The notes below the pieces were generated by a model. The model was not told where the DNA came from, did not search any database, and saw nothing but the letters and a program-made list of their open reading frames with translations. Positions 11,401 to 21,400 of a stretch of DNA of 64,000 bases are shown here, one piece after another. Position numbers and translations under genes: made by a program. Position 1 is the stretch's first letter; each line of letters starts with the position of its first letter. The DNA is from Diplonema japonicum (Eukaryota; Euglenozoa; Diplonemea; Diplonemida; Diplonemidae), in contig OZ025729.1 in assembly GCA_964019335.1 (NCBI GenBank), forward strand, positions 186,001 through 250,000, read 5' to 3'.

Positions 11401-13474
11401 CCCTGACTTCCAGTGCCAGATGGCTGTTGACTCGAGGGCGATGCTTCACTGGGCGGCCCTCTCCAACGGTACTGTGGATGCACAGCTTGTCGTGTCTCAG
11501 AACACTGCTGGGTGGGCGGCTGTTGGTTTCCCTTCGACTGGCTTCAACATGATTGGATCAAAGGCTCTTGTCTCTGATGGGATGGTGTACGACTTGAACG
11601 GGAAGAACCCTTCTCTTGTTGTTCCTGCCACTGACATGGGTGCTTTTGACTCTACATCCAGCACAGTGGTGTCTGGTGACCAAGTTCTTCGCTTCTCGAC
11701 AAATGACGGTGGGAACTCGATGCTGAACCTTGTTGTGGCCTACCACACTACGTCTTCTGGTTTCCCTGTTGCGAGGCACGAGGAACGCTTCGGTGTTCCG
11801 ATTCCCTTGACAGCAGTTCCGAGCGTACCGGTCCCTACACAAGCGACACCCGATCCGTCTGGGTGCGCCACGCCCTCTCCGCTTCCCGACTTCCAGTGCA
11901 TGATGGTGATCGACGCGAAGGCAACGCTTCACTGGACAGTGGCGAACGACATCTTCGATGCGCAGGTGGTTGTCTCCTCGAACACTGCTGGGTGGGCGGC
12001 TGTGGGGCTTCCGTCTAATGGACTGCAGATGATCGGCTCGAAGGCCCTCGTCTCTGATGGGATGGTGTACGACCTGAACGGGAAGAGCGCCGCTCTTGTT
12101 GTTCGTGCGACGGACATGGGCTCATTTGCGACTACCTCTGCGACGGTGGTGTCTGGTGACCAGGTCCTCCGCTTCTCGACGAGCCTCGTGGGGCAATCGT
12201 CTGCTGAGGTGAGGCTTGTGGTGGCGTACCACAGGACGTCGACGGCGTTCCCTGTCTACCACGATGCTCGCTTTGGTGTGAGGGTCCCGACGGGCAGGGC
12301 TGTGACACCACCTGCGACCCCTGTCCCTTCAGCGGCTCCCAGGAACAACAACACCCCTGTCCCGACTGGCTGCACCCCCTCGACACGGGCGGGCTACCAG
12401 TGCCAGCAGGTTGTGGATGCGAAGGCAGCACTCCACTGGAACCCCCTTGCGAACGGAACGGTGGACGCGATCCTCGTGGTGTCTGGGAACTCAGCCGGGT
12501 GGTCGGCGGTGGGGCTCCCTTCTTCAGGAACGAGCATGGTCGGGGCGAAGGCCCTCGTGTCGGACGGGAAGGTGTACGACCTGAACGGGAGGTCTGCTGG
12601 GGCTGTGGTGGCGACAACAGACAACGGGGCTTTCAACGGGGCGGTGGGGACAGCAGCCTCCTCCTCCTTCCGCATGGCCGAGGTGGCACAGGTTTCAGGA
12701 GAACAGCTGCTCCGCTTCTCAACTGACGTCGGGGCCACGGGGAGCCTGAACCTCATCGTGTCCTACCACGGGACGTCGGCGGCCTTCCCTGTGAACAAGC
12801 ACGATGAACGCTACGGGCTTGTGGTGGCGACGAACGGGGGAGCACAGGTCACCACCTTCGACGACAACACGGAGAAGGCGAAGACGCACGGCGGGGTGAT
12901 GGTGACCGTGTGGGCGTACGTGGTCCCCTGTGCCATCCTGTTGAAGAGGTTCGGGACGGAACCTCTGGGGATGGTCGGGCAGTACCCTGTCGCCTTCATC
13001 ATGCACGGGGTGATGATGTTGGGGAGCGCCATCACCACCACCATCTTCTTCGGGGTGGCCTTAAGCGAGTTCGATGGGAATGCCGGGCACGGACACAAGG
13101 ACCTGGGGATCGCCCTCATCGTGGTCATCTGGGTACAGGTGGTTCTTGGGATCGTGGCCCCTCCGAAGGACTCCGCACTTAGGTTCCCCTTCAAGGTCTC
13201 GCACACCCTCCTCGGTGTTGGCTCCTTCGGGATGTCCATCGGGCAGATGGTGACTGGGCTACGCAACATGGAAGACCTCTACACCGACACCATCAGGGAC
13301 AACCTCTTGATCGCGATGATCGTGGGGCTGGTCTTCTTCGCAGTGGCCTTCCTTGTTCTCACTGTGGTGGCAGTTGTACTGGCTGACCCTGAGGCTGCGG
13401 AGGAGGAGACGAAGAACAACCAAGAGGAGGGAGAAACAGGTGCCCAAAGCAATGAGAACAGCCCTTATGAATAG
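8459..13474 (+). CDS. Multi-DOMON cytochrome b561 redox protein, copy 2 (6-repeat array)
   Basis: The product is 1671 aa and collinear with copy 1 but has six near-identical DOMON repeats instead of nine. The 473-residue difference equals one 159-aa plus two 157-aa units. The signal peptide, N-terminal DOMON, two older DOMONs (from 11864 and 12371), four b561 histidines and the acidic tail ending in NSPYE look the same as in copy 1. The 3' flank also matches copy 1 for some 30 bp before diverging. A TATAAAA lies 15-25 bp before the ATG, probably too close to act as a TATA box. The role is inferred as in copy 1: extracytoplasmic heme domains feeding or draining a b561 membrane core. Confidence 0.9.
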   Translation: MIHRMLLLVACAGAVSAICPTEGPSFDRVAGTPYACSSSTTSDVHLYWTVEGGSVHMALAVQDVSGWVSLSFPTTRGTMVPAEAVSGYGTMVGRQRVTARNPSGVAADNTVLTDVSNMEISTLTIGGSSYRVLRFTRTVASIPSATLSVNYAYHSTSNTFPADRHTTRGGWKADLPLDIPCTPSSNPDFQCQMAVDSRAMLHWAALSNGTVDAQLVVSQNTAGWAAVGFPSTGFNMIGSKALVSDGMVYDLNGKNPSLVVPATDMGAFDSTYTTVMSGDQVLRFTTVVTPGTEMNLVVAYHTTSSGFPVARHEERFGVEVLITSTPTPTPPPAVVTPPSCTPSSNPDFQCQMSVDSRAMLHWAALSNGTVDAQLVVSQNTAGWAAVGFPSTGFNMIGSKALVSDGMVYDLNGKNPSLVVPATDMGAFDSTYTTVMSGDQVLRFTTVVTPGSEMNLVVAYHTTSSGFPVARHEERFGVEVLITSTPTPTPPPAVVTPPSCTPSSNPDFQCQMSVDSRAMLHWAALSNGTVDAQLVVSQNTAGWAAVGFPSTGFNMIGSKALVSDGMVYDLNGKNPSLVVPATDMGSFDSTYTTVMSGDQVLRFTTAVTPGSEMNLVVAYHTTSSGFPVARHEERFGVEVLITSTPTPTPPPAVVTPPSCTPSSNPDFQCQMSVDSRAMLHWAALSNGTVDAQLVVSQNTAGWAAVGFPSTGFNMIGSKALVSDGMVYDLNGKNPSLVVPATDMGSFDSTYTTVMSGDQVLRFTTVVTSGSEMNLVVAYHTTSSGFPVARHEERFGVEVLITSTPMPTPPPAVVTPPSCTPSSNPDFQCQMAVDSRAMLHWAALSNGTVDAQLVVSQNTAGWAAVGFPSTGFNMIGSKALVSDGMVYDLNGKNPSLVVPATDMGSFDSTYTTVVSGNQVLRFTTVVTPGSEMNLVVAYHTTSSGFPVARHEERFGVEVLITSTPMPTPPPVVVTPPSCTPSSNPDFQCQMAVDSRAMLHWAALSNGTVDAQLVVSQNTAGWAAVGFPSTGFNMIGSKALVSDGMVYDLNGKNPSLVVPATDMGAFDSTSSTVVSGDQVLRFSTNDGGNSMLNLVVAYHTTSSGFPVARHEERFGVPIPLTAVPSVPVPTQATPDPSGCATPSPLPDFQCMMVIDAKATLHWTVANDIFDAQVVVSSNTAGWAAVGLPSNGLQMIGSKALVSDGMVYDLNGKSAALVVRATDMGSFATTSATVVSGDQVLRFSTSLVGQSSAEVRLVVAYHRTSTAFPVYHDARFGVRVPTGRAVTPPATPVPSAAPRNNNTPVPTGCTPSTRAGYQCQQVVDAKAALHWNPLANGTVDAILVVSGNSAGWSAVGLPSSGTSMVGAKALVSDGKVYDLNGRSAGAVVATTDNGAFNGAVGTAASSSFRMAEVAQVSGEQLLRFSTDVGATGSLNLIVSYHGTSAAFPVNKHDERYGLVVATNGGAQVTTFDDNTEKAKTHGGVMVTVWAYVVPCAILLKRFGTEPLGMVGQYPVAFIMHGVMMLGSAITTTIFFGVALSEFDGNAGHGHKDLGIALIVVIWVQVVLGIVAPPKDSALRFPFKVSHTLLGVGSFGMSIGQMVTGLRNMEDLYTDTIRDNLLIAMIVGLVFFAVAFLVLTVVAVVLADPEAAEEETKNNQEEGETGAQSNENSPYE
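8999..11863 (+). repeat. Tandem array of six DOMON-coding repeats, copy 2
   Basis: Units start at 8999, 9476, 9953, 10430, 10907 and 11384, all 477 bp except the last, which runs 480 bp to the older DOMON at 11864. The last units carry diagnostic variants: TTAVTPG in unit 3, VTSGSEM in unit 4, VVSGNQ in unit 5 and DSTSSTVV in unit 6. The same variants occur in the same order at the 3' end of the arrays of copies 3 and 4. Expansion or loss has therefore happened mostly at the 5' side. Confidence 0.95.
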
Positions 13475-14274
13475 GTGAAAAGCGGGCATCTAGCAGCTTA
13501 GTTTTAATATTCTTTTGAGTTCTGATTTCTTCCCCGCCCTCCAATTTCTTTTTTCTTGACAAAAAGCATTCTCCAGTTGTGTCACAGGAAGCTACATCCA
13601 CATCTTTCGGATAAGCGATTTTGTTGCGCGATCTCTCCCGCATCAAAAGGCTTGCTCACCGGAGGATGAAAAGTAGTTTCTGTTGGCTGCAGCACTCACA
13701 GTAGTTTTCTTTAACAGATGGCACTACATTTGACTTTTTGTGAAGAGGAGCCTGGTTTGTTTCACTTTCTCAATTCTTTCCGGCTCTAATCTTTCCCACC
13801 CAATTTTGTTTCCTCTCTCTCTTTTTTTTTTTTTTTTTGTTTTTTTTTTTATTTAGTTTTAAAGAGTCGCCAACACCGGCCTCCTTTATTTTTATTTTTT
13901 GTTTATTCTTTAACTCATATATTCTTTTTTTATATTATCAATAGGGCTTGTTGTCCCCCCCCCTTTTTTTTGTTGATCTTCAAGGAGTAGCCGATGCCCT
14001 TTCTAAGGCTGTCCTGTTGAATGACCCCCGTTTTTTCTTTTTTCTTTTTTCCCACCTCTGCTAATATTAGGGTGGTGATTATAAATTAGCAGGGTTTAAA
14101 AAAAGAAAAGAGCGGAAGAAACAGGGGAGGAAAAAAAAAAAAAAAGAAAGAAAGAAATAACAGAAGTAAAAAGAAAAGCTTGTGTCCCAGCTCACTTAAA
14201 AAGTTCTTTTTTTATCGGTTGACCGCATTCAAGGTATACACAAATTCGTGTTTTTTTAAACAAGAAGAAAATTC

Positions 14275-14341
14275 TTCCTTCTTCTTCTTCTTCTTCTTCT
14301 TCTTCTTCTTCTTCTTCTTCTTCTTCTTCTTCTTCTTCTTT
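14275..14341 (+). repeat. (TTC)n microsatellite
   Basis: About 22 uninterrupted TTC triplets lie in the spacer before DOMON gene 3. Pure GAA/TTC runs of this length can form triplex DNA. Confidence 0.95.
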
Positions 14342-15340
14342 CTACCCCGTTTTTCTTTCTACCATTACTTTTCTTATTTTATTATTCTCTGCTACCAAAA
14401 AAAAAAAAAGCTTTTGCTTGGCAAATCAAAAGAAGAAGGAAACGACAAAAAAAAAAAAAAAAAAACAAGGCTTTTTTCATACACGCCTATTCTTTCTTTC
14501 TTATTTTACTTTTATATTACCTTTATTTTTGCACAGCATATTATTATAAGAGAAACACACTTTTCGTGGCCTTTTTTTTTTTTTTTTTTTTTTTTTTTCC
14601 CCGAATTCCCTGGTTGTTTTTCTTGATATTGAGCCTTTGTTTTCCTTTCTTTATAGCTATTTACTGCCAACAAGTAATGACTTTACCGTTACCTCCCACG
14701 GAGGACGGCAAAGCACTACTTTGGTAGAAAAGTGGCTTTATTTTACGACATTCTTGAAACTAGCGTGAAGGAATTTCAGAAGAGTGAAATAAAGTAACTT
14801 TACAAGGCTGGTGATCCTACTTACCGCCAAGCGATGCATTGCCTGCCTGCCTACCCACGGTGCTGATTTAATTAAGATGCGCCGAATCGAAGCAATGTTT
14901 TTTTTTATTTTTTATTTTGTCTCTTTCTTTTCTTTCTTTCTCTCCCTTTTTCATTATTCTTTTTTTCTTTTTTGTACCCACCGTCTATTCTTCAAATTAT
15001 CAACTAGAAAAACCGATGTTGGATGACAAAGTAAGAGGACCCCATGCTAGATAGGACACGTTAAACAAGGAGCACCCGTGTTGGTGGCATAGTACAGAAG
15101 GGATGGAACACAGCAATATCTAAATTATGTAGCTTCCTTCAAAGCTTCTGACCGGCCGTTAGAGAATATTTATAAAGAAGAGTTAACCAGTATTACCTTG
15201 TACATCATCCATTTATTTCCTACAGTCTCTTTACACTAGCAAGACCACCAAAGGAGGAGAAAGCAAAGCCGTAAGTGGATACAATGATTCTGACTTAAAT
15301 ATATATTTCTTTACTACCTTTTGCTTTCCTTCTCCGCCCC

Positions 15341-15423
15341 TTTCTCTTCCTTCTATAGCCCTGCACCTATCTCACCTCACATTACAGATTCACATACTCA
15401 ACAACAACAAGAAGCGAGAAACC
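15341..15423 (+). promoter_or_regulatory. 83-bp leader shared by DOMON genes 3 and 4
   Basis: The 83 bases before the ATG look identical to 23626-23708 before gene 4, while the DNA further upstream differs. The block includes the end of a pyrimidine tract, CTATAG, and a CAACAACAACAAGAAGCG leader. It may hold the 5' UTR and a splice-acceptor-like site. Its preservation suggests recent copying or functional constraint. Confidence 0.7.
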
Positions 15424-18400
15424 ATGATACACCGCATGCTGCTGCTGGTAGCCTGTGCAGGAGCTGTGTCAGCTATCTGCCCGACGGAGGGGCCTTCCTT
15501 TGACCGGGTTGCTGGGACACCGTATGCCTGCTCTTCGTCTACGACAAGCGATGTGCACCTTTACTGGACGGTGGAGGGGGGGTCCGTTCACATGGCTCTC
15601 GCTGTTCAGGATGTGTCTGGGTGGGTGTCTCTGAGCTTCCCCACGACACGGGGGACGATGGTCCCTGCGGAGGCGGTGTCCGGATACGGGACGATGGTCG
15701 GGAGGCAGCGGGTGACGGCTCGGAACCCATCCGGTGTGGCGGCAGACAACACCGTTCTCACCGACGTCAGCAACATGGAGATCTCGACCCTCACCATCGG
15801 GGGGTCCTCCTACCGTGTTCTTCGCTTCACGAGGACTGTCGCAAGCATCCCCTCCGCCACCCTCTCCGTGAACTACGCCTACCACTCCACCTCCAACACC
15901 TTCCCTGCTGACAGGCACACCACTCGCGGCGGCTGGAAGGCCGACCTCCCTCTCGACATCCCTTGCACTCCTTCCTCGAACCCTGACTTCCAGTGCCAGA
16001 TGTCTGTTGACTCGAGGGCGATGCTTCACTGGGCGGCCCTCTCCAACGGTACTGTGGATGCACAGCTTGTCGTGTCTCAGAACACTGCTGGGTGGGCGGC
16101 TGTTGGTTTCCCTTCGACTGGCTTCAACATGATCGGCTCGAAGGCTCTTGTCTCTGATGGGATGGTGTACGACTTGAACGGGAAGAACCCCTCTCTTGTT
16201 GTTCCTGCCACTGACATGGGTGCTTTTGACTCCACCTACACAACAGTGATGTCTGGTGACCAAGTTCTTCGCTTCACCACTGTTGTTACCCCTGGATCTG
16301 AGATGAACCTTGTTGTGGCCTACCACACCACTTCTTCTGGTTTCCCTGTTGCAAGGCACGAGGAACGATTCGGTGTTGAGGTTCTCATCACATCTACTCC
16401 AACTCCAACTCCTCCACCTGCTGTTGTCACTCCACCATCGTGCACTCCTTCCTCGAACCCTGATTTCCAGTGCCAGATGTCTGTTGACTCGAGGGCGATG
16501 CTTCACTGGGCGGCCCTCTCCAATGGCACTGTGGATGCACAGCTTGTCGTGTCTCAGAACACTGCTGGGTGGGCGGCTGTTGGTTTCCCTTCGACTGGCT
16601 TCAACATGATCGGCTCGAAGGCTCTTGTCTCTGATGGGATGGTGTACGACTTGAACGGGAAGAACCCCTCTCTTGTTGTTCCTGCCACTGACATGGGTTC
16701 CTTTGACTCCACCTACACAACAGTGATGTCTGGTGACCAAGTTCTTCGCTTCACCACTGTCGTTACCTCTGGATCTGAGATGAACCTTGTTGTGGCCTAC
16801 CACACTACTTCTTCTGGTTTCCCTGTTGCAAGGCACGAGGAACGATTCGGTGTTGAAGTTCTCATCACATCTACTCCCATGCCAACTCCTCCACCTGCTG
16901 TTGTCACTCCACCATCGTGCACTCCTTCCTCGAACCCTGACTTCCAGTGCCAGATGGCTGTTGACTCGAGGGCGATGCTTCACTGGGCGGCCCTCTCGAA
17001 CGGTACTGTGGATGCACAGCTTGTCGTGTCTCAGAACACTGCTGGGTGGGCAGCTGTTGGTTTCCCTTCGACTGGCTTCAACATGATCGGCTCGAAGGCT
17101 CTTGTCTCTGATGGGATGGTGTACGATTTGAACGGGAAGAATCCCTCTCTCGTTGTTCCTGCCACTGACATGGGTGCCTTCGACTCCACCTACACAACAG
17201 TGATGTCTGGTGACCAAGTTCTTCGCTTCACCACTGTTGTTACCCCTGGATCTGAGATGAACCTTGTTGTGGCCTACCACACCACTTCTTCTGGTTTCCC
17301 TGTTGCAAGGCACGAGGAACGATTCGGTGTTGAAGTTCTCATCACATCTACTCCAACTCCTACTCCTCCACCTGCTGTTGTCACTCCACCATCGTGCACT
17401 CCTTCCTCGAACCCTGACTTCCAGTGCCAGATGTCTGTTGACTCGAGGGCGATGCTTCACTGGGCGGCCCTCTCCAACGGTACTGTGGATGCACAGCTTG
17501 TAGTTTCTCAGAACACTGCTGGGTGGGCGGCTGTTGGTTTCCCTTCGACTGGCTTCAACATGATTGGATCAAAGGCTCTTGTCTCTGATGGGATGGTGTA
17601 CGACTTGAACGGGAAGAACCCTTCTCTTGTTGTTCCTGCCACTGACATGGGTGCTTTTGACTCCACCTACACAACAGTGATGTCTGGTGACCAAGTTCTT
17701 CGCTTCACCACTGTCGTTACCCCTGGATCTGAGATGAACCTTGTTGTGGCCTACCACACCACTTCTTCTGGTTTCCCTGTTGCAAGGCACGAGGAACGAT
17801 TCGGTGTTGAAGTTCTCATCACATCTACTCCCATGCCAACTCCTCCACCTGCTGTTGTTACTCCACCTTCATGCACTCCTTCCTCGAACCCTGACTTCCA
17901 GTGCCAGATGTCTGTTAACTCGAGGGCAATGCTTCACTGGGCGGCCCTCTCCAACGGTACTGTGGATGCACAGCTTGTCGTGTCTCAGAACACTGCTGGG
18001 TGGGCGGCTGTTGGTTTCCCTTCGACTGGCTTCAACATGATCGGCTCGAAGGCTCTTGTCTCTGATGGGATGGTGTACGACTTGAACGGGAAGAACCCCT
18101 CTCTTGTTGTTCCTGCCACTGACATGGGTGCTTTTGACTCCACCTACACAACAGTGATGTCTGGTGACCAAGTTCTTCGCTTCACCACTGTTGTTACTCC
18201 TGGAACTGAGATGAACCTTGTTGTGGCCTACCACACCACTTCTTCTGGTTTCCCTGTTGCAAGGCACGAGGAACGATTCGGTGTTGAAGTTCTCATCACA
18301 TCTACTCCAACTCCTACTCCTCCACCTGCTGTTGTCACTCCACCATCGTGCACTCCTTCCTCGAACCCTGACTTCCAGTGCCAGATGTCTGTTGACTCGA

Positions 18401-21400
18401 GGGCGATGCTTCACTGGGCGGCCCTCTCCAACGGCACTGTGGATGCACAGCTTGTAGTGTCTCAGAACACTGCTGGGTGGGCGGCTGTTGGTTTCCCTTC
18501 GACTGGCTTCAACATGATCGGCTCGAAGGCTCTTGTCTCTGATGGGATGGTGTACGACTTGAACGGGAAGAACCCTTCTCTTGTTGTTCCTGCCACTGAC
18601 ATGGGTGCTTTTGACTCCACCTACACAACAGTGATGTCTGGTGACCAAGTTCTTCGCTTCACCACTGTCGTTACCCCTGGATCTGAGATGAACCTTGTTG
18701 TGGCCTACCATACCACTTCTTCTGGTTTCCCTGTTGCAAGGCACGAGGAACGATTCGGTGTTGAAGTTCTCATCACATCTACTCCAACTCCTACTCCTCC
18801 ACCTGCTGTTGTCACTCCGCCATCGTGCACTCCTTCCTCGAACCCTGACTTCCAGTGCCAAATGTCTGTTGACTCGAGGGCGATGCTTCACTGGGCGGCC
18901 CTCTCGAACGGTACTGTGGATGCACAGCTTGTCGTGTCTCAGAACACTGCTGGGTGGGCGGCTGTTGGTTTCCCTTCGACTGGCTTCAACATGATTGGAT
19001 CAAAGGCTCTTGTCTCTGATGGGATGGTGTACGATTTGAACGGGAAGAACCCTTCTCTTGTTGTTCCTGCCACTGACATGGGTTCCTTCGACTCCACCTA
19101 CACAACAGTGATGTCTGGTGACCAAGTTCTTCGCTTCACCACTGCTGTTACCCCTGGATCTGAGATGAACCTTGTTGTGGCCTACCACACCACTTCTTCT
19201 GGTTTCCCTGTTGCAAGGCACGAGGAACGATTCGGTGTTGAGGTTCTCATCACATCTACTCCAACTCCAACTCCTCCACCTGCTGTTGTCACTCCACCAT
19301 CGTGCACTCCTTCCTCGAACCCTGATTTCCAGTGCCAGATGTCTGTTGACTCGAGGGCGATGCTTCACTGGGCGGCCCTCTCCAATGGCACTGTGGATGC
19401 ACAGCTTGTCGTGTCTCAGAACACTGCTGGGTGGGCGGCTGTTGGTTTCCCTTCGACTGGCTTCAACATGATCGGCTCGAAGGCTCTTGTCTCTGATGGG
19501 ATGGTGTACGACTTGAACGGGAAGAACCCCTCTCTTGTTGTTCCTGCCACTGACATGGGTTCCTTTGACTCCACCTACACAACAGTGATGTCTGGTGACC
19601 AAGTTCTTCGCTTCACCACTGTCGTTACCTCTGGATCTGAGATGAACCTTGTTGTGGCCTACCACACTACTTCTTCTGGTTTCCCTGTTGCAAGGCACGA
19701 GGAACGATTCGGTGTTGAAGTTCTCATCACATCTACTCCCATGCCAACTCCTCCACCTGCTGTTGTCACTCCACCATCGTGCACTCCTTCCTCGAACCCT
19801 GACTTCCAGTGCCAGATGGCTGTTGACTCGAGGGCGATGCTTCACTGGGCGGCCCTCTCCAACGGCACTGTGGATGCACAGCTTGTCGTGTCTCAGAACA
19901 CTGCTGGGTGGGCAGCTGTTGGTTTCCCTTCGACTGGCTTCAACATGATCGGTTCAAAGGCTCTTGTCTCTGATGGGATGGTGTACGATTTGAACGGGAA
20001 GAATCCCTCTCTCGTTGTTCCTGCCACTGACATGGGTTCCTTCGACTCCACCTACACAACAGTGGTGTCTGGTAATCAGGTTCTTCGCTTCACCACTGTT
20101 GTTACCCCTGGATCTGAGATGAACCTTGTTGTGGCCTACCACACCACTTCTTCTGGTTTCCCTGTTGCAAGGCACGAGGAACGATTCGGTGTTGAAGTTC
20201 TCATCACATCTACTCCCATGCCAACTCCTCCACCTGTTGTTGTTACTCCACCTTCATGCACTCCTTCCTCGAACCCTGACTTCCAGTGCCAGATGGCTGT
20301 TGACTCGAGGGCGATGCTTCACTGGGCGGCCCTCTCCAACGGTACTGTGGATGCACAGCTTGTCGTGTCTCAGAACACTGCTGGGTGGGCGGCTGTTGGT
20401 TTCCCTTCGACTGGCTTCAACATGATTGGATCAAAGGCTCTTGTCTCTGATGGGATGGTGTACGACTTGAACGGGAAGAACCCTTCTCTTGTTGTTCCTG
20501 CCACTGACATGGGTGCTTTTGACTCTACATCCAGCACAGTGGTGTCTGGTGACCAAGTTCTTCGCTTCTCGACAAATGACGGTGGGAACTCGATGCTGAA
20601 CCTTGTTGTGGCCTACCACACTACGTCTTCTGGTTTCCCTGTTGCGAGGCACGAGGAACGCTTCGGTGTTCCGATTCCCTTGACAGCAGTTCCGAGCGTA
20701 CCGGTCCCTACACAAGCGACACCCGATCCGTCTGGGTGCGCCACGCCCTCTCCGCTTCCCGACTTCCAGTGCATGATGGTGATCGACGCGAAGGCAACGC
20801 TTCACTGGACAGTGGCGAACGACATCTTCGATGCGCAGGTGGTTGTCTCCTCGAACACTGCTGGGTGGGCGGCTGTGGGGCTTCCGTCTAATGGACTGCA
20901 GATGATCGGCTCGAAGGCCCTCGTCTCTGATGGGATGGTGTACGACCTGAACGGGAAGAGCGCCGCTCTTGTTGTTCGTGCGACGGACATGGGCTCATTT
21001 GCGACTACCTCTGCGACGGTGGTGTCTGGTGACCAGGTCCTCCGCTTCTCGACGAGCCTCGTGGGGCAATCGTCTGCTGAGGTGAGGCTTGTGGTGGCGT
21101 ACCACAGGACGTCGACGGCGTTCCCTGTCTACCACGATGCTCGCTTTGGTGTGAGGGTCCCGACGGGCAGGGCTGTGACACCACCTGCGACCCCTGTCCC
21201 TTCAGCGGCTCCCAGGAACAACAACACCCCTGTCCCGACTGGCTGCACCCCCTCGACACGGGCGGGCTACCAGTGCCAGCAGGTTGTGGATGCGAAGGCA
21301 GCACTCCACTGGAACCCCCTTGCGAACGGAACGGTGGACGCGATCCTCGTGGTGTCTGGGAACTCAGCCGGGTGGTCGGCGGTGGGGCTCCCTTCTTCAG

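Larger units (their letters stand above)
13475..15423 (+). other. Spacer between DOMON genes 2 and 3
   Basis: No gene is supported. It contains the 3' block shared with gene 1 (TTGCGCGATCTCTCCCGCAT near 13625), homopolymer runs, a TTC microsatellite, and a less repetitive stretch at about 14640-15300 in which I see no ORF or RNA gene. From about 15310 a strong pyrimidine tract ends in CTATAG at 15358, and a CA/AAC-rich leader then runs to the ATG. Confidence 0.55.

Noticed and set aside
14180-14626. Poly-Phe ORF over the TTC repeat
   Set aside because: Pure microsatellite and homopolymer translation.
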